The position numbers and the translations under genes were made by a program. DNA of 64,000 nucleotides, taken from Streptomyces ficellus (lineage in GTDB: Bacteria > Actinomycetota > Actinomycetes > Streptomycetales > Streptomycetaceae). This document shows positions 35,189 to 43,608 of this stretch, piece after piece; within the stretch, counting starts at the first letter, position 1; every line of letters starts with the position of its first letter. The stretch lies in contig NZ_CP034279.1 in NCBI RefSeq assembly GCF_009739905.1, positions 2,418,001 to 2,482,000 on the forward strand, in the 5' to 3' direction. A model generated the notes under the pieces. It searched no databases. It saw only the letters and a program-made list of their open reading frames with translations, and was not told where the DNA came from.

Positions 35189-36151
35189 TCAGGCCGCCTG
35201 GGCCAGCGGGCTGCCGTGGCGCAGCAGCCACTGGCGGTACGCCGAGGTGCGCAGCGCGACCTCGCGGTACGCGGCGGCCAGGTCGGCGTACGCGAGTTCC
35301 GCGAGCCCCGGGTCGGTGTCCGTTCCCGGGCGGCTGTAGAGCAGCAGCCGCACGGCCAGCGGGTCGCCCCGTAACGGGCGTATCGCCATGTCGTCGCGCG
35401 GCCCGGACGTCGGCTGGCAGGGGGCCACCACCTCGCCCGCCACGATGAGCGACGTGGCCGTGTGGTAGTCGCCGTGCAGGACGGGCGGGTCGATGCCGGC
35501 CGCGCCGAGCACCCGGCGCAGCCCGTCCCACTCGCCGTCCACGGTCGGGTCGACCATCCAGCGGTCGGCGGCCAGGTCGGCCAGCTCCACGACGGGCGCG
35601 GCGGCGGCCGGGTGGTCCCGTGCCATGGAGATGAACTGCGGTTCCCGCTCCACGAGGACGCGCCGCTCCAGTCCCTCCGGCACGCGCAGCGGGCACCCCT
35701 CGACCTCGTGGACGAACGCCACGTCGAGCCGCCCGGCCGCCAGCGCCCGCAGCAGGGCGCCCGCCGAGACGTCCATGTGCAGCGTGATGTCCGTGCCGGG
35801 CAGCCGGCCCCGCAGCCGCCGCAGCCAGCCCGCGAGCGCCCGGCTGGCGGTGGAGCCGACGCGCAGCCGGGCACCGTCGGCGCGGGCCGCGGCGGCCCTG
35901 GTCTCGGTGACGAGGACGGCCATCTCGGCCACGAGCGGGCGGGCCCGGCTGAGGACGGCGTGGCCCAGCGGGGTGGGCCGGCAGCCCGTCCGCTCACGGG
36001 CGAACAGCTCGGCGCCGAGCGCGTGTTCGATGCGCCGCAGCTGGGTCGTCAGGGACGGCTGGCTGACGCCGAGCTGACGCGCCGCCTTGTGCAGGCTGCC
36101 CGTGTCCGCGATGGCGCACAGCGCGCGCAGGTGTCTCACCTCCAGCTCCAT
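35189..36151 (-). CDS. LysR-type regulator divergent from snapalysin gene
   Basis: 320 residues. HTH: HKAARQLGVSQPSLTTQLRRIEHALGAELFAR. Effector domain follows (LRVGSTASRALAGWLRRLRG). Divergent from the snapalysin gene, the arrangement known for the MprR/SnpR activators of small neutral proteases in Streptomyces. The 173-base gap holds their shared promoters. Expected to activate snpA. Confidence 0.9.
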   Translation of the reverse strand: MELEVRHLRALCAIADTGSLHKAARQLGVSQPSLTTQLRRIEHALGAELFARERTGCRPTPLGHAVLSRARPLVAEMAVLVTETRAAAARADGARLRVGSTASRALAGWLRRLRGRLPGTDITLHMDVSAGALLRALAAGRLDVAFVHEVEGCPLRVPEGLERRVLVEREPQFISMARDHPAAAAPVVELADLAADRWMVDPTVDGEWDGLRRVLGAAGIDPPVLHGDYHTATSLIVAGEVVAPCQPTSGPRDDMAIRPLRGDPLAVRLLLYSRPGTDTDPGLAELAYADLAAAYREVALRTSAYRQWLLRHGSPLAQAA

Positions 36152-36324
36152 GAGCCGAGAGTAGGACGGTTGACGGTCGTACCACTAGACACGGCAGGGG
36201 ACTTGAACGACGTGATGTGCCGGTTCTATCGCCCGTTGACATCATCCGCACCGGCCGTCCGCTCCTCGACACTCTCCCCAACCGAACGGCCCACCCAGCC
36301 GTTCAGCATCACGAGGAGCCCCCC

Positions 36325-36999
36325 ATGAGACACCCCAAGACCGTGCTGGCCGCTGCCGTGAGCCTGGCCGCGGCACTGGCAGCCGTACCGGCCGCGACCG
36401 CCACCGCGGCACCGGCCCCGGCCGTGGCACCGGCGGCGTCGTCCTCCTACGCCGCGTACGCATCCCCCGCCGCGTACGCCGGTTCCGCCGAGGAGGCCAA
36501 GGCCAACCGGGCCTTCTTCGCGGCCGTCATGGAGTCGGTGGCCGAGAAGCGGGCCGCCACCCCCGGCGCGCAGGCCGTCACCGTCGTCTACTCCGCGACG
36601 GGCGCCCCGAGCTTCCGCACCCAGATAGCCCGCTCCACCCAGATCTGGAACAGCTCCGTCAACAACGTGAAGCTGCAGGAGGGCGGCAACCCTGACTTCC
36701 GGTACTACGAGGGCAACGACTCGCGCGGCTCGTACGCCAGCACCGACGGGCACGGGCGGGGCTACATCTTCCTCGACTACCGGCAGAACCAGCAGTACAA
36801 CTCCACCCGCGTCACCGCCCATGAGACCGGTCACGTCCTCGGCCTGCCCGACCACTACTCCGGTCCGTGCAGCGAGCTGATGTCCGGTGGCGGCCCCGGC
36901 ACGTCCTGCCAGAACGCCCAGCCGAACGCGCAGGAGCGCTCCCGCGTCGACGCGCTGTGGCGGAACGGTCTGGCCGCCGCCGTGGCCAAGGTCTCGTAA
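36325..36999 (+). CDS. snpA: Snapalysin (small neutral metalloprotease, M7)
   Basis: 224-residue secreted prepro-protein. Signal peptide [20 protein letters not shown], short propeptide, then the mature domain beginning around [14 protein letters not shown]. Zinc site [12 protein letters not shown] (His166, His170, Asp176 as third ligand) followed by [18 protein letters not shown], which contains the snapalysin disulfide and Met-turn. GAGGAGCC precedes the ATG. Controlled by the divergent LysR protein. Followed by a bidirectional terminator. Confidence 0.95.
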   Translation: MRHPKTVLAAAVSLAAALAAVPAATATAAPAPAVAPAASSSYAAYASPAAYAGSAEEAKANRAFFAAVMESVAEKRAATPGAQAVTVVYSATGAPSFRTQIARSTQIWNSSVNNVKLQEGGNPDFRYYEGNDSRGSYASTDGHGRGYIFLDYRQNQQYNSTRVTAHETGHVLGLPDHYSGPCSELMSGGGPGTSCQNAQPNAQERSRVDALWRNGLAAAVAKVS

Positions 37000-37019
37000 C
37001 ACCGCCCGGCACGACCCGC

Positions 37020-37047
37020 GGGCCGGGTGCCGTACGGCGCCCGGCCC
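37020..37047. terminator. Bidirectional hairpin after snpA
   Basis: GGGCCGGGTGCCG and CGGCGCCCGGCCC (one G-T wobble) with a 2-base loop, 21 bases after the snpA stop and just before the convergent DUF6304 gene stop. Confidence 0.82.
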
Positions 37048-37058
37048 GTCGGGGTTCG

Positions 37059-37517
37059 TCAGGCCGCCGCCCCGGCGTCCGCGAGGAGCTTGCGGCCGAA
37101 CCGGCTGCCGGGCGGCAGCTGGCGCAGGATGCGGTCGAGGGCCTGGTCGAAGTCGCCACCGGCCAGGCCCGATTCGTACGCCGCTCCCCCGCAGTGCAGG
37201 GTGAGCTGAAGATCCACTCGCTCGGGTGAGCCGTCGGACAGGGCTTCACCCAGCGCCAACAGACAGCTGAGCGTGGCCTGTTGGGCGGCGCCGTCGGTGA
37301 GGACCGGCAGGGGCAGGTCCCATTCCAGCACACAGCCGGCCAAGGGCAGGCCGCCGTTCTCCTCCGCCGCGCGCAGCCCGTCGAGGCTCGCGCCCGCGTA
37401 CTCCACGCCCCTGACACGGGTGGCGATCCGCCGCCCGTCCGTCGCGATCACGATCGATTCCGCACCGCGGCGGTCCCGGTACCAGCCGGTCCAGACTTCC
37501 GTCGACTCCGATGACAT
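37059..37517 (-). CDS. DUF6304-like hypothetical protein
   Basis: 152 residues. WTGWYRDRRGAESIVIATDGRRI, FGV-like RGVEYAGASLDGLRAAEE, CVLEWDLPLPVL and LTLHCGGAAYESGLAGGDFDQALDRI suggest a compact alpha/beta protein found widely in Streptomyces. No signal peptide, no catalytic motif. Assignment to DUF6304 is from memory of the family pattern. Confidence 0.65.
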   Translation of the reverse strand: MSSESTEVWTGWYRDRRGAESIVIATDGRRIATRVRGVEYAGASLDGLRAAEENGGLPLAGCVLEWDLPLPVLTDGAAQQATLSCLLALGEALSDGSPERVDLQLTLHCGGAAYESGLAGGDFDQALDRILRQLPPGSRFGRKLLADAGAAA

Positions 37518-37764
37518 GGCGCGGACTGTAGCGGTAGACCGCCTCCGACGTGCGGCCGGTCACCCCGGGAGCCGGACTTGGACCGGTCTTGACGCTCTTG
37601 CCCGGGTCGGGTCGCTCGCCCGCCGGCCGCCCGCCCGCGCCGGGCGGACGGGCCTCGCCGACGGGCGCAACGACCCGCCGCGCCGCGACGCCCCGCCGCG
37701 CGGATCGGGCCCCGCCGCGCGGATCGGGCGGCGCCGCGCGGCCCGGCTCACCACGGGACCGGGG
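37518..37764. other. Intergenic stretch, no gene seen
   Basis: Between DUF6304 and the reductase gene. Very GC-rich with repeated CGCCGCGCGGATCGGG units (about 37696-37735, two near-copies). Frames here lack Streptomyces codon pattern. Confidence 0.5.
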
Positions 37765-38349
37765 TCACCGCTTCCGGCTGTACCAGCGCACCACGATGCC
37801 GTCGTCGAAGGCGCGGACGGAGTCCAGCGCGAAGTCCGCGATCGCGAAGCCGGAGCCGAACATCGGCATCCCGGAGCCGTACACCTGCGGGTACGTCTTG
37901 ATCACGAGCTCGTCGACCTCGTCGACCAGCTCGCCGGCGATCTGCGAGCCGCCGCACAGCCAGATGTCCTTGCCGCCCTCCTCCGCCTTGAGCTCTCGGA
38001 TCCGGTCGACGAGGCCCTCGGTGACGATCTCCACGTTGGGGTGCGGGGACTTCTCGATGGTGCGCGAGGCAACGAGCTCGCGCAGGTGGCCGTACGGGCT
38101 CGGCATGTTGGCGTCGAGCCCCAGCTGGTAGCTCCCGCGGCCCTGCACGACGGTGTCGAAGTGCTTGTTCTCCGCACTCTCCAGCCCGAGTATCCGCCGC
38201 CCCTCCTCCGAGACGGTGTCGGGGTACTCGGTGGTGATGAAGTGCAGGAAGTCGTCCTTGACGAACTGGAAGAAGGAACTGGCGTCGCCGTTCGGGTCGC
38301 CGATGAAGCCGTCGATCGAGCACGCGACGAAGTAAGTGAGCTTGCGCAT
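37765..38349 (-). CDS. Dihydrofolate reductase-family (RibD C-terminal-like) protein
   Basis: 194 residues. MRKLTYFVACSIDGFIGDPNGD is the typical N-terminal strand and loop; DTVVQGRGSYQLGLD and KDIWLCGGSQIAGELVDEVDELVI supply the NADPH-binding Gly motif (CGGSQIAGEL). Such stand-alone RibD_C proteins are probable reductases of unknown substrate. Divergent from a TetR gene that may control it through the inverted repeats between them. Confidence 0.9.
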   Translation of the reverse strand: MRKLTYFVACSIDGFIGDPNGDASSFFQFVKDDFLHFITTEYPDTVSEEGRRILGLESAENKHFDTVVQGRGSYQLGLDANMPSPYGHLRELVASRTIEKSPHPNVEIVTEGLVDRIRELKAEEGGKDIWLCGGSQIAGELVDEVDELVIKTYPQVYGSGMPMFGSGFAIADFALDSVRAFDDGIVVRWYSRKR

Positions 38350-38401
38350 GAAGAGGTCCCCCCGGGACGGTTGATCGTTGGTCGTAGCGGCTGCGGCGCG
38401 C

Positions 38402-38437
38402 AACCACGACAGCTATAGTGCTCCACGTGTAGTGGTT
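38402..38437. promoter_or_regulatory. Candidate TetR operator in the reductase/TetR gap
   Basis: AACCAC at 38402 and GTGGTT at 38432 form outer inverted arms; CTATAGTGCTCCACGTGTAG lies between, with CCACGTG-type inner symmetry. Position between divergent genes suits a TetR site controlling both. Confidence 0.45.
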
Positions 38438-38468
38438 ACGCAAGGGGCTTTTTCGAGGAGGCCGCCGT

Positions 38469-39044
38469 ATGGCGAGGAACCCGGAACGCAGAACGGCGCT
38501 GCTGGACGCCGCCATCGACGTCCTGGCGAGTGAGGGGGCCCGCGGGCTGACCTTCCGTGCCGTGGACGCGAGAGCCGGGGTCCCGGCCGGTACGGCGTCC
38601 AACTACTTCGCCAACCGCGACGACCTGCTCACCCAGGCGGGCTCCCGCATCACCGCGCGCATGGTCCCCGCACCCGAGAAGGTCGACGAGGCCATGCGGC
38701 CGGAGCCCAGCCGTCAGCTGGTCACCGAGCTGATGAAGTGGCTGGTGCGGCGGATGGACGACGAGCGCACCGGCTACCTGGCGATGCTGGAGCTACGGCT
38801 GGAGGCGACCCGCCGGCCGGCCCTCCAGGCCGAACTGACCCGCGCGGTCCGCGTCCAGTTCGACGAGAACGTCCGCTTCCACCAGGACGCCGGACTGCCC
38901 GGGGACGAGGACACGGTGCTGATGCTCTACCTGGCGATGACGGGCGTGCTGCTGGAGCACTTCACCCTGCCGGGAGTGCTGTCGGTCGAGCAGCTGGACC
39001 AGATCGTGGAACGGGTCGTGAACACGGTCGTCCCGCCCCGGTGA
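38469..39044 (+). CDS. TetR-family transcriptional regulator
   Basis: 191 residues. HTH ARGLTFRAVDARAGVPAGTASNYFANRDDLL is canonical for TetR. The helical ligand domain follows (LVRRMDDERTGYLAMLELRLEATRRPAL). GAGGAGG precedes the ATG at 38469. Divergent from the reductase. The stop region is duplicated (CGCCCCGGTGACCCTC twice). Confidence 0.93.
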   Translation: MARNPERRTALLDAAIDVLASEGARGLTFRAVDARAGVPAGTASNYFANRDDLLTQAGSRITARMVPAPEKVDEAMRPEPSRQLVTELMKWLVRRMDDERTGYLAMLELRLEATRRPALQAELTRAVRVQFDENVRFHQDAGLPGDEDTVLMLYLAMTGVLLEHFTLPGVLSVEQLDQIVERVVNTVVPPR

Positions 39045-39113
39045 CCCTCGCGCCCCGGTGACCCTCAGGGGAGGTACGGGTACGGGGCGACCATGCGCCC
39101 CGCCCCCGCCCCG

Positions 39114-40160
39114 TCAGCGCGTACGCCTGGTCACGAACTCCGCCAGCGCCAGCAGGTCACCCGCCGCCGTCAGGTCCGGTACCGCCAGCGACAGTTGCTG
39201 CACCGCCCGCGCCATCCGGTCGGCCGCCTCCGTCTGCGCCCAGTCGCGGCCGCCCGCCCGCTCCACCGCGTCCGCCGCGCGCCGCACGTCGGCGGCGTCC
39301 AGTGCGGGCCGCCGGTACAGCTCGGCCAGCTCGGCGCCGGCGGCGGTGCCGGAGGCGAGCGCGGCGACCACCGGCAGCGACTTCTTGTGGGCCGCAAGGT
39401 CGGCCCCCGCGGGCTTGCCCGTGCACTCCGGGTCGCCCCAGATGCCGATCAGGTCGTCGATCAGCTGGAACGCCAGGCCCGCCTCCCGCCCGAACGCGTC
39501 CATCGCCGCGACCTGCTCCGGGTCAGCGCCCGCGTACAGCGCGCCCATGGCGCAGGCGCAGCCGAGCAGCGCGCCAGTCTTGGCGGTCGCCATGCCGAGG
39601 CACTCGTCGAGCGTCACCTCGTGCGGCTCCCGGCCCTCGAAGGCGCAGTCGGCCTGCTGGCCCGCGCACAGTTCGATCACGCAGGCGGCGAGCCGCGCGG
39701 AGGCGGTCGCGGCGGCGGGGTGCCGGTCCTCGGCGAGCAGCCGCAACGCGAGCGCGAGCATGGCGTCCCCGGCCATGAGGGCGTCCGGCACGCCGAAGAC
39801 GGCCCAGGCGGTGGGCCTGCTGCGGCGGGTGGGGTCCTCGTCGACGATGTCGTCGTGGAGGAGCGTGAAGTTGTGCGCGAGCTCCACCGCGGCGGCCGCG
39901 CGGACGGCGGTGTGCGGGTCGCCGCCGAGGGCCCGCGCGGCGGCGAGCACGAGCGCGGGCCGGATCGCCTTGCCGGCCTGCCCGGTGGCGGGCGTGCCGT
40001 CGGGCTGCTCCCAGCCGAAGTGGTACATGGCCACCCGCCGTATCGACCCGGGCAGGGTCTCCACGGTGGAGCGCAGCTGCGGGGTGACGACGCTGCGGGT
40101 GCGGTCGAGCAGCACCACGGCGCCCCGGCCCTCGGCCGTCGCGATATCCGTGCTGGTCAC
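39114..40160 (-). CDS. Polyprenyl diphosphate synthase, likely encapsulin cargo
   Basis: 348 residues, all-trans isoprenyl diphosphate synthase fold. First Asp-rich motif LLHDDIVDED (Asp103, 104, 107), second QLIDDLIGIWGD (Asp235, 236), and GQAGKAIRPAL (basic IPP site). Phe98, five residues before the first motif, suggests a C20-like product limit, by analogy to type I GGPP synthases. GTG at 40160 has AAGGAAG five bases upstream. Lies 218 bases downstream of, and on the same strand as, the EshA-type shell gene; polyprenyl synthases are reported cargo of family 2B encapsulins. No long disordered loading tail is obvious beyond the first ~20 residues. Confidence 0.92.
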   Translation of the reverse strand: MTSTDIATAEGRGAVVLLDRTRSVVTPQLRSTVETLPGSIRRVAMYHFGWEQPDGTPATGQAGKAIRPALVLAAARALGGDPHTAVRAAAAVELAHNFTLLHDDIVDEDPTRRSRPTAWAVFGVPDALMAGDAMLALALRLLAEDRHPAAATASARLAACVIELCAGQQADCAFEGREPHEVTLDECLGMATAKTGALLGCACAMGALYAGADPEQVAAMDAFGREAGLAFQLIDDLIGIWGDPECTGKPAGADLAAHKKSLPVVAALASGTAAGAELAELYRRPALDAADVRRAADAVERAGGRDWAQTEAADRMARAVQQLSLAVPDLTAAGDLLALAEFVTRRTR

Positions 40161-40378
40161 AATCACTTCCTTGGGCAACGGGCAACGGGCAACAAGCGAG
40201 GGGCACAGGGGCGCGACGACGCCGGCGCGGACTGCACGGATCACACGCACCGCGTCACGGCGGACGGAGCGGATGCGGCGAACCGGCGGGCGCGCCCGCG
40301 CACGACCGGGCGCCGGGCCCTGTCCCGGCCCCGCACCGGCCGTCCGCCTCACCGCACCCGGGCCGCCTCGCCGGGGCG

Positions 40379-41794
40379 TCACCTCCAGCGGCTGACTTCC
40401 ACGTTCTCCAGCACACCGAGCGCGTCGGGCACGAGGATCGCCGCCGAGTAGTAGGCGGTGACCAGGTAGGAGATGATCGCCTGCTCGTCGATGCCCATGA
40501 AGCGGACCGAGAGGCTCGGCTCGATCTCGTCGGGCAGGCCGGTCTGGTGGAGGCCGATGACGCCCTGCTCGTCCTCGCCGGTACGCATGCAGAGGATCGA
40601 GGTCGTACGGGCGTCGGAGACCGGGATCTTGCTGCACGGGAAGATCGGTACGCCGCGCCAGGCCGGGATCTGGTGGCCCGCGACGTCGACGGAACCGGGG
40701 ACCAGGCCCCGCCTGTTGCACTCGCGGCCGAAGGCGGCGATGGCGCGCGGGTGGGCGAGGAACATCTTGCTGCCGCGGCGGCGGGAGAGCAGTTCGTCCA
40801 TGTCGTCGGGGCTGGGCGCGCCGTCGTGCGGCTGGAGCCGCTGGCCGTAGTCGCAGTTGGCCAGCAGCCCGAACTCCTTGTTGTTGATGAGTTCGTGCTC
40901 CTGGCGCTCGCGGAGCGCCTCGACCGTGAGCCGCAACTGCTGCTCGGTCTGGTTCATCGGCTGGTTGTAGAGGTCGGCGACGCGGCTGTGGACCTTCAGC
41001 ACGGTCTGGGCGACGCTCAGTTCGTACTCGCGGGGGGCCGCCTCGTAGTCGACGTACGTGTGCGGGACGACCGCCTCGCCCACGTGGCCGGCCGACAGGT
41101 CGATGGCCTTCTCGCCGTGCGTGTTGGTGCGCTGGTGGGGCAGGGACGCCAGGGCGGCCAGGTGGCCGGCGAGCGACTCGGCGCGCTCCGCGAGGTTCGT
41201 GACGTCGGCGCGGGTGAGCTCCAGGACGGTGCACGCGGTGGCGGCGCGGGCGGTCCACTCCCAGGTGGCGTCCCGGTCGGCCAGGCACCCGTCGCCGAAG
41301 TAGGCGCCGTCGGCGAGGACGCCGAGCACCGCCTCGTCGCCGTACGGGCCGGTGCCGACCTGCTCGACCCTGCCGTGCGCCAGCAGGAACACCCGGTCGG
41401 CCTGCCCGCCCGCCTCGACGATCACTTCTCCGGCGGCGAACTCCCGCTGCGTGCACCGCTGTGCCAGCTCCGTGAGGGCCGCGTCGTCCTCGTAGGTGCG
41501 CAGGCAGGGCAGCTCCCGCAGTTCGTTCGGGATCACGGCGACCCGCTCGCCGGTCTGCACGAACGTCACGCGCCCGTCGCCCACCGAGTAGCTGAGCCGC
41601 CGGTTCACCCGGTAGGTACCGCCCTGAACCTGCACCCACGGAAGCGTCCGCAGCAGCCACCGGGAGGTGATCTCCTGCATCTGCGGAACCGACTTGGTGG
41701 TGGTCGCCAGGTTCCGCGCGGCGGCGGTACCGAGACTCTGCTGCGGCGACGCCTGCTCCGAGCGGGTTTCCTCGCCAACCGAACCAACCGACAT
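40379..41794 (-). CDS. eshA: EshA-type family 2B encapsulin shell protein with cyclic-nucleotide-binding domain insertion
   Basis: 471 residues from ATG at 41794 ([14 protein letters not shown]), the length recalled for EshA. An N-terminal arm and HK97-like parts ([79 protein letters not shown]) flank a cNMP-binding domain at about 95-205 ([20 protein letters not shown]). The domain's phosphate cassette is divergent ([15 protein letters not shown], no PRTA Arg). Forms a protein shell around cargo, probably the neighbouring polyprenyl synthase. EshA affects antibiotic production and aerial growth in other Streptomyces. Confidence 0.92.
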   Translation of the reverse strand: MSVGSVGEETRSEQASPQQSLGTAAARNLATTTKSVPQMQEITSRWLLRTLPWVQVQGGTYRVNRRLSYSVGDGRVTFVQTGERVAVIPNELRELPCLRTYEDDAALTELAQRCTQREFAAGEVIVEAGGQADRVFLLAHGRVEQVGTGPYGDEAVLGVLADGAYFGDGCLADRDATWEWTARAATACTVLELTRADVTNLAERAESLAGHLAALASLPHQRTNTHGEKAIDLSAGHVGEAVVPHTYVDYEAAPREYELSVAQTVLKVHSRVADLYNQPMNQTEQQLRLTVEALRERQEHELINNKEFGLLANCDYGQRLQPHDGAPSPDDMDELLSRRRGSKMFLAHPRAIAAFGRECNRRGLVPGSVDVAGHQIPAWRGVPIFPCSKIPVSDARTTSILCMRTGEDEQGVIGLHQTGLPDEIEPSLSVRFMGIDEQAIISYLVTAYYSAAILVPDALGVLENVEVSRWR

Positions 41795-42065
41795 GAACAT
41801 CCCTCTCGATCACTGTCCGACCTTCAGAGGAAAAGCCTTTCAGCACGTTCCGTACCGGCGCCATTACACAAACGAGCGAGACTGGATCTTCACCCACTGG
41901 GCATGACGTGTGTTTCCCCTGCCTCCACAGCCCCAGGACTGACTCCCCGGCCGCGGGTCCGACTGACCGGATCGGCTCGCACGCGGTACGAACACCGAGT
42001 CGGCCGGGCGCCGCGTCCGTACCTCATGGGTAGAACCGGCACAGGAACGAACCGAAGGAGGCGGC

Positions 42066-42656
42066 GTGGCCCCACCCATGTCCGCGAACGGCTTTCTCGA
42101 CGCGCTGCGCGACGAAGGCCTCACCGTCGTCGAAGTCGGCGACTGGCGCACCCACAACCGCAATCACAAGGGCCCCTGGGGGCCGGTCCACGGCGTGATG
42201 ATCCACCACACCGTCACCAGTGGCAGCGCCACGACCGTCCGGCTCTGCCGCGACGGCCGCGCCGGGCTGCCCGGCCCGCTCTGCCACGGCGTGATCACCA
42301 AGGACGGCCGTGTGCACCTGGTCGGGTACGGCCGCTCCAACCACGCCGGCAAGGGCGACCGCGACGTCCTGCGCGCCGTGATCGCCGAACGGCCGCTGCC
42401 GCCCGACAACCAGGCGAACGTCGACGGCAACACCCATTTCTACGGCTTCGAGTGCGAGAACCTCGGCGACGGGAAGGATCCGTGGCCGGAGGCGCAGCTG
42501 CTGGCCATCGAGAAGGCGGCGGCCGCGATCTGCCGCCGGCACGGCTGGACCGCCCGGTCCGTCATCGGCCACCTGGAGTGGCAGCCGGGCAAGGTCGATC
42601 CGCGCGGGTTCTCCATGAAGTCGATGCGGGCACGCGTGGCGGAGCGCCTGGCATGA
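42066..42656 (+). CDS. N-acetylmuramoyl-L-alanine amidase (amidase_2/PGRP fold)
   Basis: 196 residues. VMIHHTVTSG supplies the first zinc His; SNHAGKG and NTHFYGFECEN follow; VIGHLEWQPGKVDPRGFSM gives the second His, Lys and Asp of the T7-lysozyme-like active site. No signal peptide, so it may act on imported muropeptides or as a prophage-derived lysin. GTG at 42066 has AAGGAGG four bases upstream; an ATG at 42078 is less well placed. Divergent from eshA across 271 bases in which I see no gene. Confidence 0.9.
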   Translation: MAPPMSANGFLDALRDEGLTVVEVGDWRTHNRNHKGPWGPVHGVMIHHTVTSGSATTVRLCRDGRAGLPGPLCHGVITKDGRVHLVGYGRSNHAGKGDRDVLRAVIAERPLPPDNQANVDGNTHFYGFECENLGDGKDPWPEAQLLAIEKAAAAICRRHGWTARSVIGHLEWQPGKVDPRGFSMKSMRARVAERLA

Positions 42657-42666
42657 CAATGGCCGG

Positions 42667-43608
42667 GTGAACGCGCTCGGTCCGTCCTCCCTCGACCCGC
42701 TGCTCCCCTCCCCCCTGGAGCCGGTCGAGGACGAGCGCTTCACCCGGCACGGCGTGCGGCTGCTGCTCAAGCGCGACGACCTGATCCACCCGGACCTGCC
42801 GGGCAACAAGTGGCGCAAGCTGGCGCCGAACCTGGCCGCCGCGGCCGGGCGTCCCGTGCTGACCTTCGGCGGCGCCTACTCCAACCACCTCCGGGCCACG
42901 GCCGCCGCCGGGCGTCTGCTGGGGTTCCCCACCACCGGGGTGGTGCGCGGCGAGGAGCTCGCCGGCCGGCCGCTGAACCCGTCGCTCGCGCGGTGCGCGG
43001 CGGACGGGATGCGGCTGCTGTTCGTGGACCGCGCGACGTACCGGGCGAAGGGCGACCCGGACGTGCTGGCCCGCCTCCTGCGGGAGGCCGCCCCGGACAG
43101 CGTCGTCGTGCCGGAGGGCGGCAGCAACGCCCTCGCGGTGCGCGGCTGCGCCGAGCTGGGCCGGGAGCTGCGCGCGCAGGGCGCGGACGTGGCGGCGGTC
43201 GCGTGCGGCACCGGCGGCACCCTCGCGGGGCTGGCGGCCGGGCTGGGCGCGGATCGCAGGACGGTGGGCGTCCCGGTCCTGAAGGGCGGGTTCCTGGGCG
43301 GGGAGATACGGGGGCTCCAGGAGGCGGCGTTCGGCGGGCCGGCGGGTGACTGGAGGCTGGACGAGCGGTTCCACTTCGGCGGCTACGCCCGTACTGCGCC
43401 CGCGCTGGAGGCGTTCGCCGCCGACTTCGGGGTGCGGCACGGACTCGCCATCGAGCGCATATATGTCGCCAAAATGCTGTACGGGCTCGTGGCCCTCGCC
43501 GAGGAGGGCGCCTTCCCGCCGGGCACCGCCCTCGCGGCGGTGATCACCGGCCGCCCCGACGGCCCGGCCCCTCTGGGATCCGGTCAGCCGTCGGCCGCCT
43601 CCCGGTAG
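42667..43608 (+). CDS. PLP-dependent ACC deaminase/D-cysteine desulfhydrase-family enzyme
   Basis: 313 residues, tryptophan-synthase-beta fold type II. LLLKRDDLIHPDLPGNKWRKL holds the Schiff-base Lys; TFGGAYSNHLRATAAAGRLLG and PEGGSNALAVRGCAELG are cofactor phosphate contacts; AVACGTGGTLAGLAAGL is the Gly loop. Deaminase versus D-amino-acid lyase cannot be told apart here. Starts 11 bases after the amidase stop. Its end overlaps the convergent antiporter gene by 25 bases. Confidence 0.88.
   Translation: MNALGPSSLDPLLPSPLEPVEDERFTRHGVRLLLKRDDLIHPDLPGNKWRKLAPNLAAAAGRPVLTFGGAYSNHLRATAAAGRLLGFPTTGVVRGEELAGRPLNPSLARCAADGMRLLFVDRATYRAKGDPDVLARLLREAAPDSVVVPEGGSNALAVRGCAELGRELRAQGADVAAVACGTGGTLAGLAAGLGADRRTVGVPVLKGGFLGGEIRGLQEAAFGGPAGDWRLDERFHFGGYARTAPALEAFAADFGVRHGLAIERIYVAKMLYGLVALAEEGAFPPGTALAAVITGRPDGPAPLGSGQPSAASR

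Noticed and set aside
39114..41897. 927-codon open frame running through the polyprenyl synthase and beyond into another frame of eshA
   Set aside because: Only the part from 40160 down matches a protein family; upstream it is the wrong frame of the shell gene.
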